In this document: positions 34,365 through 47,061 of the stretch, one piece after another
Numbering within the stretch: the first letter of the stretch is position 1
Layout of the letters: every line of letters starts with the position of its first letter
From: Micromussa lordhowensis
Taxonomy: Eukaryota; Cnidaria; Anthozoa; Scleractinia; Lobophylliidae
Reading direction: 5' to 3'
Length of the DNA stretch: 64,000 bases
Assembly: GCA_964020085.1 (NCBI GenBank)
Contig: OZ026598.1
Span: 7,804,424 to 7,868,423 of the forward strand
Translations under genes and position numbers: made by a program
Notes under the pieces: model-generated
Seen by the model: the letters and a program-made list of their open reading frames with translations, nothing else
The model's database searches: none
What the model was told of the DNA's origin: nothing

Positions 34365-34506
34365 CTTATTAACCAAGCTTCGTCAGTCTGTATGGGAGAA
34401 TCTGGACCTCATTTGTGTGTACAGACCTCACTGTGTTCGGTCTGTACTCACGACCTCGGTCAAGATTCTCCCATATAGACCTCCTGCTCGGTGCTTGGTT
34501 AATAAG
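34365..34506. mobile_element. ~142 bp MITE
   Basis: CTTATTAACCAAGC and GCTTGGTTAATAAG are the inverted ends, with inner GTATGGGAGAATCT / AGATTCTCCCATA and TACAGACC / GGTCTGTA pairs. Confidence 0.75.
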
Positions 34507-34873
34507 AGCTAAATGTATTTAAAATTCTAAATGTCTCCTCTTACAGTTTCATGTTAGTTTGCTTTTTAACTTGTACATTAACAGTCTGGCTCCTGTTAAT
34601 TTTGGAACATGCTTATCCCAGCTGTTCTGCGAGGCCCTGATAATTTATAGTAAGCCTCTCGCAAAAACACAGTAATTAGGTTTATAAATCATTAATATTA
34701 TTAATGCCTTGAATTTTTTTATTTTTTCTTTCAGCTTCTCATGGTTGCAGTTTCTTTAGATTTAACATTTGGCTAACAGTAACATAACGAAAAACAAACT
34801 AAGATAATTAAACAAGTTTTGCAGTTGTCCTGAAGATGAACATTTCATCTTCTGCACTTATATTGTCATACCA

Positions 34874-35292
34874 TAAATCATCAAATTAGTGTCCAGGGCG
34901 CCTATTTCAAATTTAGGAGAAGACAGGGGCGCTTATTTGCGGAGGACCCTTAATCGAGGGGGAAGGGGGGAGCGTTTATTTAATTTTACCCAAATCAAGG
35001 CCTGACATGATCATTTCTTTTATTACATCATCTGCATGTTAACAACAACATAAGCTGTTTATCAACGTAAATAACTGATCCTAAACTTTAAATTGCGGCA
35101 CCGTTAGTACTTGTACTTTTTTCCAAACTTAAAACTACACATCCTTTGTTGTCTCATTACTCGTCCAAAAAATGGGGGAGGGGGGCACTTCTTCGAGGGG
35201 GGGGGCTTATTTTAAATTTTGCCGATAGGTGGTAGAGATAGGAAAAGGCTTATTCGAGTACACTTGAGAGGGGGCACTAATTCAATGATTTA
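34874..35292. mobile_element. ~420 bp MITE
   Basis: Ends TAAATCATCAAATTAGTG and CACTAATTCAATGATTTA are inverted copies; the interior has G-rich GGGGGAAGGGG-type tracts and repeated GGCGCCTATTT / GGCTTATTT motifs. Confidence 0.65.
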
Positions 35293-36988
35293 CAGTGTAC
35301 ATGTAGTAGTATCACAGCATGATGCTTATGTAGAGCGGGGAGACATCATGTATTAAAAACATCTTTTAAGTATGAAAACCAACCTCACTACCGGTATTTA
35401 CTAAGAAGAGTGCTTGTTTGTGAAATCTGAGGGGTGTATTTATAGGAGTTTCATCTATATCTCCTTCAATATTCTATGTTTTCAATGCACTAACAACTGA
35501 TTTACAATTTAATATGGTATACAACTCTTATTACAGACAGCAGGCTTTTTTTGAATTAATCTATTCTGTTACAGTGTATCACAAAATTAGCATTATTAAG
35601 AGCTATTGATAAACACATGTAGGCTAAGCTGAGCATTTGTACTCAGGCTAAGTGAAACGCTATTTAGGCTAACCAGAGTGATGTCTGCTGTTCTTACCAC
35701 ATTTTGACATAATCTGTGATTGATTAACTGAACAGATGCAAGACAAGATAGAATCTGATTTGTGAGAGGGCTGGGGAGAAACAAACCCAGCGGGGAACAG
35801 AGTTGCTTTGTTAGAAAACACCTAAATTTAACTCTGAATATTTAAATGAATTTTGTGCCCACTCAATTTTGAGAATGTCACTCGTTAATTCTTTAGATGT
35901 AATCCTAAACCTCAGTAATGGGAATGATGTAAAATTTGCAAGAGGAATATTTACTTGGATTTTTTGGTGTACTTAGTAGTTATTTATTATCGTGGCTCGT
36001 TTTGCTGTCCTGATGAAAATGAGCACAATTGACATTCGTGATTTTACAGTTACAGTTGAAGCTTTCCGATCTTGTAGACATGTGTTGGCCTAGCTAATGG
36101 CTACTGCACTGGACTATAGATTGGGTCTGTCCAGATTGAAGTCCTATACAGACTGCTCTCCACAAGCTTGAAATATGAACAGATTAGATGTAATGATATA
36201 ATTTTTTGAAAAACTGTAAATTAATTTTCTGATGTAAACAAAGGTTGTTAAATTAAGGGAATGGATTAATAATAATAAATTAATAAACTAATAACACTTT
36301 TCTTTGACTGCTGTTAAAATCTAAAAAGAACTAGCAATGATTTAAAACATCCATAAAATAAATTATGTTCACAGTGTCTTTGGGTGATCCAGGCCAAGTA
36401 CTCAAACAAGCACCCTTCTGGGGCTTGATAAGGAACAGTTGGTCGCAAAATGCTTGTTTTGCAAAGTAGCCCAGTTTTGGCTGCATGACATGACAAATTC
36501 AAAGAAGCAAGAAGCCTTTTTTTATTCTCGGCCTGGAATTAGCTTGCAACTGAGGCTAATATCGAGAGTCTTTTCAAATGCAAGTGGAATTAATCACTTT
36601 TTAATGATGATGTTCCTTGCATGAGCCTCCATCGCAAGCTAGTTCCGAAAATAGCCTGTCATGGATGCTATTCAAATGTGGGTCATTGGACTACACTTAA
36701 TTATAATAACACGTGATTGCCTATGGTTTAAATGTGATATCTAACATTGAGGGATACCTGGAGGTCATAATCCATGAAATATATTTTCCCCGCCATTTGT
36801 TGGTAGGAGGTGAATCATACCTTTAGATTATCTGCAGAACCGCGATTTAAGATGTGAGAACTTTACAACTAAACGAAATAGAGCCGTTTTCATTTCGAAA
36901 GTAATACTAGTACTACTCACTTTGGTTTAGCCTAGCTCTTTTTAATACGGGAGTCCCTCCCCCACCACTTTCTCGAGGTTATTCCTCA
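35293..36988. other. Gene-free stretch
   Basis: AT-rich. A short stretch at 36085-36145 has a weak tRNA-like look, perhaps a SINE remnant. No gene is seen. Confidence 0.35.
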
Positions 36989-37238
36989 GCTGGGCCGGGT
37001 CGTTCGTTAACGCTAACTCAGGATTTAAAGTCAACCGAAGCATTTATTTTTCTTGTATAGAAATGTTTATAGAAATGTTTTGCATTTCTTATGTTTTGTG
37101 TGGTTTGAGATTATTCAAACCCAAAACTGAGGGACAAGCAATATAAGCAGAAAACTTCGCCTAAAAGCTATAAAACTGTAATCAAAATTCTGGCTAATCC
37201 CGGGTTAGCTTAATCTTGTCTTGAACTACCCGGCCCAG
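36989..37238. mobile_element. MITE family X, copy 1
   Basis: CTGGGCCGGGT at the left and ACCCGGCCCAG at the right are inverted ends, with AACGCTAACTCAGGATT / AATCCCGGGTTAGCTTAA further in. A second copy of the same family lies at 49450-49694 in the eIF4G intron. Confidence 0.7.
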
Positions 37239-37240
37239 AG

Positions 37241-37452
37241 GCCCGTTTCTCGAAGGCCCCGGAAACTTTTCGGGCTTGAGTTCATCTGTATCTGAAAACG
37301 GAGAAGTGTATACGCCTGAAATTTCTTTTGTGCAGAGAACCTCTATTTATATTAATATTATGTGAATAAAACAACTCTGTAATCATAAGCTTCGAGATTC
37401 TGCTATGGCTTTCAGGGTGCGAAAACTTTTCGGGACCTTCGAGAAACGGACC
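37241..37452. mobile_element. ~212 bp MITE next to family X
   Basis: Ends CCCGTTTCTCGAAGG and CCTTCGAGAAACGG with inner AAACTTTTCGGG on both sides form inverted repeats of ~30 bp. It directly abuts the previous element. Confidence 0.7.
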
Positions 37453-37915
37453 CCAGAATATTGCATTGCGCATCGTTTATGCGCAGGAACGAGTGATTAT
37501 CGCGCGCACATGACCTCAAGAGATTTTCTTGAAGCTAAGCTCGACAGCTAAATCCTTGTTTTAACTTTAAACGACCATGGTGACCTATATTTTCTAATAC
37601 ATAATTTTGGTGTACAAATTATCCTTAAAAGTGAAAAAAATTGTGCGTAGGGGAAAAAATTAACATATAAGTAAAAGCGTGTACAAACAGTTACCGGAGG
37701 ATGCAAATTGTGACCTTGAAACGGTCCACTCGAATTTTCAAGTAACGTTTTCCTTTTCAAGGAACGTTTTGATCAAGGACTTTTTCGAGAAACGGTTTGA
37801 GTCCATGTCGCGTAAAATTGTGTGATTGTTCCATAAATTATATATTGCATTGTTCCATATCAAGTATTTCTTTAAAAAGCTTTGCTGCAGCTACCGCAAA
37901 ATGTAACGTGAAATA

Positions 37916-38190
37916 GAGCGGTTTTCAATTGAGTGTCGAAAAACCAAACCAAAGTAATCGCTCTAGCCAATCACAAAGGCCATAAACATAACAGTGAACC
38001 AATCAAAACTCGAAGTAATTACATGTAGCTAACGCAAAGCGCGGGAAAACGCGTGCGCGTGAGTCAAGATTGGTTTTGGTTTTATTTCGATTCTGATTGG
38101 ATGAAAAAATGGCGGATTTTTTTTAAACAAATCGGATGGCGAAGTAAGTGCCAAACCAATTACTATTCGACACTCAAATGAAAACCGCTC
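37916..38190. mobile_element. ~275 bp MITE with TA target duplication
   Basis: Ends GAGCGGTTTTCAATTGAGTG and CACTCAAATGAAAACCGCTC are inverted copies flanked by TA. A related fragment with TTTTGATTGGTTCAC...TTACTTCGG lies at 38270-38345. Confidence 0.75.
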
Positions 38191-39286
38191 TAACGCAGGT
38201 GATTAGGCATAAATGGGGTAAGATTGGCCCATAATATCTCTTTTGCGAGCATGGTGACGGCTACATGTATTTGCTTCGAGTTTTGATTGGTTCACAAGAT
38301 TGTGTCACTGCGGATTGGCCAGAGTGATTACTTCGGTTTTGGTTGACAACGCGCCAAAAAAAACCCACTAAAACTTTGTAATCAACTTTTAAAACGAGAC
38401 TGGAAGCTATTTTCGTGCATTTGACATGGAAATGAATAAAATTATTCATGGAAATGAATTAAATTTTATGAATAAGACCTAATTAATTAATATAACTCCC
38501 AAATGAACTAATGAACTATAACGTCACAATCAAAACACAAGTCATTTACGCGCGCACTTCAAGCAAGATGGACGTGTAGTTTGGACGTGCGCTGAATTTG
38601 CATCCTAGTATTTACTTGCAAGTCTTCCCAACCTCAGAAGTCATGGTAAAAATGTAAGAACATGGGCAACATTGCCTAGAAAGGTTCCTTTGATATAAGC
38701 AACAAAGTCGAGGTAAGTTTTTGGACTTCAGTCCTGGGCGCGCTCGTTCGCGAGAAGAACAAGCCTCACCTGAGGACTAAAAGTTTTTGTTGTTGATAAG
38801 TCAGTCAGAATTTTTTTTTCGGGAAAAGTTGTCACGTGACGAAAAGGTTTAAAGAAGTGGGATACAACAAAAGAGAATAACGCGCTGAAAAATCAAGACA
38901 ACAGACAAAGTTTGCGCGAACGCAAACCGTGACGGGCGAAGGTTTGGACACTTCACCCAGTTTCTCTCCCCCCCCCCCCCCTCCCTCAACTGCAACTTTG
39001 TGTAAACAAGGGGACGCGGTTTTTTTAAACACACCATAAAATTCCGAAGAAGCAGTACGCTAAAACGATTTTAGACTGTTCAATTTGTCAAACATTAACA
39101 AGAATATTTTCATGGACGTTCAAAGAGAAGCAGCTTATTTCCATATTACTTCTAAATTATTTTCATCTTGTTTTTATTTCGAAATAGGTCCAAAGAAATA
39201 GATTAGATGATTTTCTTTCAGGTTATAAAACATAAACTTGGAAATTAGTAGCGTGACGTCATAAGAGTATTCACGTATAATTGATC
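38191..39286. other. Gene-free stretch
   Basis: Contains the related MITE fragment near 38270-38345 and a C-run near 38970. No gene is seen. Confidence 0.35.
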
Positions 39287-39560
39287 TTATTATTCAACAA
39301 ATTGTAACACTATCCAAATATGGTCATGATGCTCTCGATATCCGGCGGTATACGTAGCTTCGTACGTGGAAAGAAAAAGTGAAGTGAAAAAATGTCGACA
39401 GAGAGATTTAAAAATGTTAGGCTGTTTTGTTATCAATTTGTTGAATAATAAAACAATTATCCTGCTCAATCTCGCGGAATATCGTCTGATTTTAGCCGAC
39501 TCGGCCTACGGCCTCGTCGGCTAAGTATCGGACGATATTCCGCGCGATTTCGCATCTCGC
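39287..39560. mobile_element. Two adjoining palindromic elements
   Basis: TATTATTCAACAAATTG near 39290 is inverted as CAATTTGTTGAATAATA near 39436. Next to it GCGGAATATCGTC (39474) is inverted as GACGATATTCCGC (to about 39543) around a GCCGACTCGGCC centre. Confidence 0.6.
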
Positions 39561-39838
39561 GCTTCCCCAGTCCCTCACGCGCGTCGACAACCGGAAATCA
39601 GCTCGACACTAGCGTAAGCATAAAGCTATAGTTTTTCCATTTTCTAGTAGTTGGTGTGCGTTTAAAGTCGCTTTAAACGCAAAGGCTTTAAATACTAGTA
39701 CAAGGCAAGTTATAAAGCAATCAAAAGAAACCTGACCCGATTGACCGTTTGAAACACCAAGTTCTTGCTTGTGCTTGTACGTGCTTGCCCTTGCGTTAAG
39801 ATTTGCGTTTTGCGCGCGTGCGTATTCATGGAAAGCTA

Positions 39839-40053
39839 GGATCTCGTTCCCAGAGTCTTCGTTCCCCTTGACTAGCGGTCGGAAAACGAGTTCAGGGAGC
39901 AACCATTTTGAAATAACAAAGAAAATAACCGAATCTTCCCATCCCGTTTCACTGCACAGTCTGCATCTATGGCGCATGCCTGAAATGGTTGCTCCCAGAG
40001 CTCTCGCTTTTCGACCGCTGGTCAAGAGGATCGAAGACTCTGGGAACGAGATT
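39839..40053. mobile_element. ~215 bp MITE
   Basis: ATCTCGTTCCCAGAGTCTTCG and CGAAGACTCTGGGAACGAGAT are inverted ends, continuing into GACTAGCGGTCG / CGACCGCTGGTC and GGGAGCAACCATTT / AATGGTTGCTCCC. The open frames across it on both strands are by-products of the palindrome. Confidence 0.8.
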
Positions 40054-41564
40054 GGGATGCTTGGGAAAGCCCGAGAGTCAACGGCATCAGAGTTTAAATT
40101 GCTAGTTCAAATGACGAATTCAACCACATTGCAAACTGCGTTTAAAATCAATTCAATAGACGTGTACCTAAAGCAGGAACGCCCGAAAAACTCGAAACAT
40201 TCATCAAAATGTTACCCTAGCTACAAATGAAAAACCCGTTAAACAAATAAGTCAACTGAAAACTGCTTTCTATAGAAGGTGTAGTTACGCGTGAATACTC
40301 CTTATTTCTGAGTGATTTTCATTCTAGCAAGGAAGCTAGTAAGTGCAAATAACGAGTTTTATATCATGAAATGCGCGGCTTGGTTTGGCCGTTTGGTTTT
40401 AGTAAATGGTGACATTTAAATAATTAGCACATGTTCGCCAGGCGCGCACACGTTTCTCGCAGTGCACAGAGGATTTTTCCCCAAGTTTTCGGGAACGGGG
40501 AATGGTGGTGGTGTTTTGGGCATGTACATGCAAGATTATCCCAGACTCCCCTCTTGTTCTCGCCTGGGTTCAACCCCTGTGCGAGGAAGGGAGAAATAGG
40601 GATGTGGCGAGATAGGGAGAAAACAACACAAACAACGCGCGTGAAAATCAAAATCAAGAAGCGAATGGGCCCCATCCCATGACGTTAGGGCTTTTTTCAA
40701 AGCCCCTGTGGTTAATACTTTTTTCTTGCGATCTCGACGAACTTAAGACAAAATAAATGGTCTGCATTTGGACAGACTAGAATTAACTGCAAAGGCGGGG
40801 AAAGTTAAATCATTCAAGCAGTTGAAAGTTAGGCTCGATTTCCAGGCGTTTTGTAAGCCCTAGTAGAAAGCGCGCTAAACAAAAAGTTGTGAAACTAGTG
40901 GAAAGCGCGGGAAAGCAAAATCATGAAGTATGGAGAGGGCAGGAGAAGTGAAATCATGAAACTAACTAGTTTCTGGTGCGGGAAAAGTAAGATCACGGAA
41001 CAAGCGGAAAGAGCGCGAAAAATCAGCGGGTAGCGCTAAAACAAAAACGAAATCAGGAAACAAAAGCCCACGAAATCGAAAACAAGATGAGTGAAGTCAG
41101 TGGGGAGCATGCGCAAAGCAAAATCATCAAACCAGTCATGACCATGAAACCACTACAGTGAAGAGCGTGAGAAAACTATGCCATATGACACTAGTGCCGA
41201 GCTCGGGAAGGCAAACAAAAAGAAATTACCAATGCAATGACGAACGGAAACAGCAATAAACAAGCGCATGAAGCAAGCACATGACAAAACAAACCTTCTG
41301 ATTAATATCGAGCGCCGGGGAGCACTTGTAAGCTAAAACGTTATCAGTCTGTTTTTGCAGCTGACTGTCCATCTGTTCATCATCAGCAAAGTTCTTCTCA
41401 GTGGAAGATCATGGAAAAACTCGTCGATCGTAATAAAAGAAAAAGTATTTTGCAGGAATGCGTGGCAAAGCACAAATGGCAACTCACCATCCTGGAGTAG
41501 ACCATCAGCGAGAAAGAACGAGCAAAGCAAAGCACTTGACGAAAAAACAAGGACGAACAAACGA
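40054..41564. other. Gene-free stretch with short degenerate A/G-rich repeats
   Basis: At about 40860-41200 many loose copies of a GCGGGAAAGCAAAATCATGAAAC-like unit occur. No gene is seen. Confidence 0.4.
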
Positions 41565-41695
41565 TTGATCGATCGATCGAACGAACGAACGAACGAGCGA
41601 ACGAACGAACGAACGAACTTTACGAACGGACGGACGGACGAAAGAACGAACGAACGAAAGAGTGATCGGGAGAACAAACAGACGAAAGAACGAAT
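41565..41695. repeat. (GAAC)n / (GATC)n / (GGAC)n tetranucleotide microsatellite
   Basis: A run of GATC units followed by GAAC units, then GGAC and GAAC/GAAA variants. Open frames on both strands are artefacts of the repeat. Confidence 0.9.
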
Positions 41696-44160
41696 GACAT
41701 AATAAACTGTATCACTACAGCTGAAACTGCCAGCCGATTGATCCAGGGTCTTCCAATATAAAGTAAATTAAAGGCCCTGGGTGCAAATATGGCTGATGTC
41801 CATGACTGATTTCTGTTTCTTCTATTTTCTATTTTTCCCGTTCAGCGGTTATTTTGCTTGTCACGCAAGTTGCCTCTCAAGCGTTGTGTGACATGGCAAA
41901 TAACGATTGGATGTATTTAATGCTGAGCCTTACTGTATCTAATCGTCATGATTTAATTATAGTATTTAATCATACTTATAAGCAACGCCTGACTTATTCC
42001 TTAAACTCTTTGTAGAAAACGAGGGTCAAAGTTAAGAAGAAACTTAAACAGAACAGGTTTTCCGGTAAGTAAGGAGCAAATCAATGTTTTAAAAATCTTG
42101 TTTATATTTTCTCAGCTATGTCTCTTCATTTTTTCCCCAAAAATTTGTGGCGTATGACTAATTTACGTTTATGTTTTGTTAAACTTTATTTATTAGGTAG
42201 CGCGAGTACACATCAACACAAGACAAGACAAGTTATCGAGTTTGATAGCACTCGGTTGTACTAATTTTGACATAACGCAACATCACAAAACAAACTCTAA
42301 CATTACAATAAACATCACGCAACTGTAACACAACATCACGCAACTGTAGACTTAACGTCACGTAACTGTACGCAACGTCACGTTACAGTACACACACTTT
42401 TTACTACACAGGTTAAACTTGATATAAATATTCAGCCGGAGGAGTGGTTGGGGGGTACCTCACAAACAGCGACTGTACTGTTCACTGCATACAGACAGAC
42501 GATACAGGACTGACTTGATTCAATGACGTTTGACATGTACGTTCCCCCCCCCCCTTTCCACACCTCCTTATGAGGGCAGGATGAGGTGGTGACGCCACGG
42601 AGTCTGCGTGGAGTAACGTCACGTTCGCCTCTCGGGGAGTAGCGACCCCGCCCAATCCAAGTCTGTCCCCCCTGCGGGGGACAGCCGCCTTGCCTCAGGT
42701 CATCAATGTTTTGTTCGTCGGTGGTAATATGTTGATCTCTGTTTGTTTATTTGTAACTTTTCTATTTATAATTAAGTTTGCCTGTGCTCTTCATCACATG
42801 CTTTTAACTTGGAAAACGGCCAGCTTCGCTATCGTACCTTCGACATTGGTGTCAATGTGTGGCTTATGTTTGGCTTTCAGCGTCCTTTTTAAAACTTTTT
42901 TTTTATCATTTTATTTATTAATTTGTTGGCACCGTTGTCGCTCGTGCGATTAGCGAGCGGTTGTTATTCTTTTCCTAGCTTTCCTTTTTCTTTTCTTCAT
43001 CTTTACTTCTGCTATATTTTTTTTTCTTTGTAATTTTTTTCTTCTTAATCGATATTGCAATCGTTAGCTCGATAAGCGATATCGACCTGGCTATTATATT
43101 GCTGCCTCTGCATTCTATTTTTTTTTTTTTGGCTTTTATAACTGTCTTTATCTGCAAGTTGTTGTCTGTCGAGCAATCGATGATGACAATGATGAGACAG
43201 TTTCTCTCGCTTTGCGCTTGCTCTCTCTGCTTTCTTTGCTGTGTAAGTAATTCTCAATTCTTGTCGCCGTATTTGTGAGTTTTCTCTTTGTTACTGACAT
43301 TTTCCAAGTGTGTCGTTTCAGATCTCAAGACCAAGAGAAAGACTATATATTCAGTATAGCAGCGGCAGCAATATACACTACGCGCTAAAGAGCAAGCTCC
43401 ATAATGTGCTTCATCAATCTTAATTCGAAGGTAATTTGATTTTTGATGTTTAGCACTAATAAGTTGCTTGATCCGAAATTTTGACATTCACTGATCCACT
43501 GCCGAACATGAAATCTCTCCGGTCCATTGTTGATTTTACACCTGGAAAATCCCCTACTGGATAGAGGTCAGTTTTCCTTTATTAGCACGGGATTGTGCCT
43601 GGTGGCAATCTGACAATGTACTCTCTCAGCCTTTAAAACCTCCAAACAATTGATGAGGGGAATGTCCAGGTTTCGAAATTTTTATCAACATCTAGACTTA
43701 GCTAAACGATAATGCATCGCATCGCTCAGCTCTTCTGGCCTTTGATACTCTTCTATTCTCTGTTCTATCTTTTTCTGTCTTTCTTCCCACGACTGACCAT
43801 GACGTCACGGTACACAGGCAACTGAAACAAACCCAACGGTACTGAACTGTATAAATTGGTGAAAAACAACCAGCATCTGAACTGTTAACAGCCAACTGAA
43901 GTGGAAAAATCAAGAAACTGTGTATCAGTCTTCAGCCAGAGGCTTCGTCGAGAGAGACGGGAAGTTGGATTAACGCAAGTTGGGGCAAATTCCTAAAAAC
44001 ATTCTTAGAGGAAAGCGGTTGCATGATAGATGTTTTATCCTCAGCATGCATCCTTCGACACTTGTTGCGGAAGCCACAACAGTATATTTTCGCGTGGATT
44101 AATTACAATTTAAGGAACTAAGAAGTTGACACTACAGCTTCCCCAGTGTTGATAAATACC
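41696..44160. other. Gene-free stretch with a CACGCAACTGTA tandem
   Basis: At 42310-42390 the motif CACGCAACTGTA / CACGTAACTGTA recurs about five times. Elsewhere there are long T-rich tracts (42890-43130) and no recognised gene. Confidence 0.45.
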
Positions 44161-44815
44161 GTCAAATTCCAGTTCCAAGCCCCTCGGATACAGTCCCATC
44201 TAGATGTATTGGCACTCTTGTGCATAAATTACAATATAGAAAAAAGGATGCACCTCCTGCCCTCTAAGATTTAGCTCACCCAGCTTCGGCTGTCCATCAA
44301 TATAATACTAGATATGCCTCTAATCAAAACCTATACAGACCATTTTCTAGAACTAATTATGGCCTGGCAAGGTTTAGCGTAGAGGCAACACAAATCTGGG
44401 AAACAATACCTATGAAAATAAAGTGTCTTGAATTCAACAGTTTTATAAAAGAATATAAACTCTTCTCACTTGAAAGTCAGGCATGTTGAATAACTTTAAT
44501 CTATTATTTAGCCTTATTTATTCAATTATTTAATTTAGATATTTTGTGTTAATCATATATACTCTTCCGTTTCAATTAATCTAACCAGAGCAAATTATGT
44601 AATTAGTATTTATTAGCTCTGTATAACCTCCGCCCACTTATAATTGTTCTGTGGTAACAGCCAACTCGAAAGCTCTGCTCCACACTTTTTCCTTTGTTAT
44701 GCTTAGCTCAATGCATAGTCAGCTCTGTCTTTTTTTTTTACTTCTTTTTTATTGTTTATTGTTGTTATATTGTAAATGAATAAGTGTGAATAAATGAACT
44801 TGAACTTGAACTTGT
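44161..44815 (+). mobile_element. 5'-truncated LINE 3' end with GAACTT tail
   Basis: Codons 44268-44489 read HQYNTRYAS, FSRTNYGLARF, TQIWETIPMKIK and FIKEYKLFSLES, then TGA. This is the classic C-terminal tail after the reverse transcriptase of CR1/Jockey-like LINEs (YxTR ... RTxxG ... WxxIPxxIK ... FKxxxK). A ~320 bp 3' UTR ends in tandem GAACTT repeats at about 44797-44815, as in many CR1/L2-type elements. Confidence 0.75.
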
Positions 44816-46400
44816 ATCCAAAAAATATTCCGGTTATTAGTCCCCCGGCCGAGATAGAAACCCTCTCTTTACGCTGTGTACCTCACTGGTTGATATTTGC
44901 CACTAGCGTCTAAGGAAGCTTCATACAACGACTTCTGTGCTTCGCGCACTTAATGTTCCTCACTTGTATCAGTCGAAAAGCATAATTATCTTATAGTTTT
45001 GCATACTACTGGATTTGGGTTTCATAGGCATATTTCGAAACGTTCTTTTATATTGCTTATAAGCCACCGAAATATAATATGCTTATGGCCACCCCTTATG
45101 AAGACTTGTATAATCCTAGGGCTTATTGGAATTTAAAACGGAAGATTTTTAAGGCGTCTACATTAGGCTGATCTATTATTATATTTAAAAAGTCGATAAA
45201 CAGTTCCATTCATGCTGTAACGTTTTGTTGGTTTTACAAGAGGATGTATATTAGGTTACATAATACTGCTGAAGTATTTCAACGTGCTTGTAGGTGTCCC
45301 AAGGGGCTAGTACACTAGCACACTATTTAAGGTTTGTTAAGTTATGCGCGCAAGAGCCGGCCATTCGAGGCATCTCTTTTTCAACCCTAGTTTTTTTTTT
45401 TTTATTTATTTACTGTTGTAATATTCTCTGAGTTTGTAAACTGTAATGCTGTCTTTTGGAACGCTTTACGCTCGCTGCATCAATAAACGAGATGCCCGCT
45501 CCTATCCTGTTGTTATGTGATTAATTTGATTAGTTACAAAATATGTTATAATCGGTTCAGTGTGATTAGAATATAAGCTGTATTACTGCTGACACCAATA
45601 AGAGATCGTAATGTAATGAGCTTGCCACATGGCCGCTTTGGTTCAAACTTTGGACCGCAGTACGACGGCCGTTTTCCAGTTCAACCTTTTTAGCAGGTTC
45701 CAGGTTCACGCATATACATAGCAGCTTTCTTGCGTCTCACTGTGTACTCTTTCAATGCCTTGCAATGGTTGGGTGTAATGTCGCAAATCTTTGAAAGAAG
45801 GACCGCTGAGGAGATGGACTCTGTCCCAGACCACTCGGTCAGAAAACTTAATTATTCAAAGTGAAATGCCGCCCCACTCCCCGTAGACCCCGCTTGTGTA
45901 TTGTTTTGTGCATTTTATAGAGCCTGGGTGAACAACGTTTTGTATATGCTGGTCTGACAGAAGATTATACAACACCTTTTAAGTATTTATTTTCTCTGTC
46001 CTTGATACATTTTTAAGAAAAGGAATCAAGTATTCGATAACAAACGCTGATTGTCGAGGATCACACAGAGCACATCCTAGGATAACTCAATTATCATAGC
46101 TTTTATTTCCTTTATTTTCTGTGGAATATATTGTCTTTTAGATGCACTTGGAACATAGATGAGTCCATACAACGATATTTGTAAACCACTGAGTGTCTCT
46201 GATAGATCCATTTTGTGATCTCAGGTGACCGTTCGAAGTACTCGGACTATGATAAGATATAAAAATATAAACAGACTGAAATAAATTCCACGAATTTTTC
46301 GAAAGTAAACAAGGAAGACGTTTTCGCGGGAAAAATTTGAAAATTCCTCCATGTGCAAATCACGTGTCAAGTTCTAACTTAACATGACGTCATCACCGGA
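44816..46400. other. Intergenic region upstream of eIF4G
   Basis: No gene is recognised. The T-run near 45390-45403 and ordinary AT-rich sequence make up most of it. Confidence 0.35.
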
Positions 46401-46424
46401 TTTCTCTGCGGCTTCTCGCCGAAG

Positions 46425-46442
46425 AGCAGCCATGTTGGATTG
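46425..46442 (+). promoter_or_regulatory. YY1-like GCCATGTTG motif near the likely eIF4G start
   Basis: AGCAGCCATGTTGGATTG contains a CCATnTT core like those found just downstream of transcription starts of many housekeeping animal genes. It lies ~210-330 bp before the candidate start codons of eIF4G. The assignment is by motif only. Confidence 0.3.
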
Positions 46443-46646
46443 AAATAGTTTTCATCCCTTTTAATCTGTACGCTTGAAACATCATCAAGGAACCAAAAGA
46501 TAAGGAAAGCACCCAACATTAACTACAAATACGTTGTTGCCTTTTGCTTTGTGTTTCTGAACGGTTTTCAAAGTCAAACTCCGAAGCAACGGAAGACCTT
46601 CGTTAGAAGCTTCATTTGTCGCTAGCGTAAGAACGCTTACGCCACT

Positions 46647-46736
46647 ATGAAGGGGAAAGCTGCCGCTTCCCCTCCTGCAATGGTTTTTCCAGGAAGACCA
46701 CCACAACAGTATCCTTGTTTAAATATCATTCAGGGC
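46647..46736 (+). CDS. Candidate alternative first coding exon of eIF4G
   Basis: The ATG at 46647 opens MKGKAAASPPAMVFPGRPPQQ, a P/Q-rich sequence of the type seen at eIF4G N-termini. The frame runs 30 codons to a strong donor (GGC|GTAAGTGAG) at 46737 and ends in phase 0. That phase fits a direct join to the exon at 52291 but not to the exon at 46872. It may be an alternative first exon, or chance. Confidence 0.35.
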
Positions 46737-46759
46737 GTAAGTGAGACTCGTAAATACTG

Positions 46760-46794
46760 ATGGAAAGTCATCCGGGTTTGATCTTGGTTGCGCC
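46760..46794 (+). CDS. Candidate first coding exon of eIF4G (MESHPGLILVAP)
   Basis: The ATG at 46760 opens 11 codons plus two bases to the donor GTGAGT at 46795. The two bases CC join the first base of the next exon to make Pro, so the frame continues as NPRGPSSSQQ. The resulting intron is only about 77 bp. The phase agreement is good evidence, but the exon is tiny. Confidence 0.4.
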
Positions 46795-46871
46795 GTGAGT
46801 TCAGCCTTTGTTGTGTCGTGTCATTTTTCCGAAGCATATTTTTGTTGTATTCCTTAATTCCTTGATCTTAG

Positions 46872-46903
46872 AAATCCTCGTGGACCATCTTCGTCGCAGC
46901 AAA
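46872..46903 (+). CDS. eIF4G exon, PSSSQQ segment
   Basis: Bounded by the acceptor GATCTTAG and the donor A|GTAAGT. It encodes NPRGPSSSQQ plus one base that joins GG of the next exon to make Arg. Confidence 0.5.
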
Positions 46904-47061
46904 GTAAGTCTTGATTCTTTGTGATTTGTGAGTGTAAAATTTAGATGTGAAAAGGGAGAAATGTGGTCGGCTAAAACTGCTGACGTTTCTACGAGAGAAC
47001 ATGGATTTCCGTGAACTTCACACGCAATTGATTTTTTCTTCATTCATTTCGTTACGTTTAG

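Noticed and set aside
39609..40230. Overlapping 138- and 153-residue open frames on both strands
   Set aside because: They cross a palindromic MITE, which produces similar frames on both strands.
41333..41702. Arg/Ser/Phe- and Asn/Glu/Arg/Thr-repeat proteins
   Set aside because: Translations of a tetranucleotide microsatellite.
46485..46706. 73-residue minus-strand frame at the eIF4G promoter
   Set aside because: No features; overlaps the likely 5' UTR and first exon on the plus strand.
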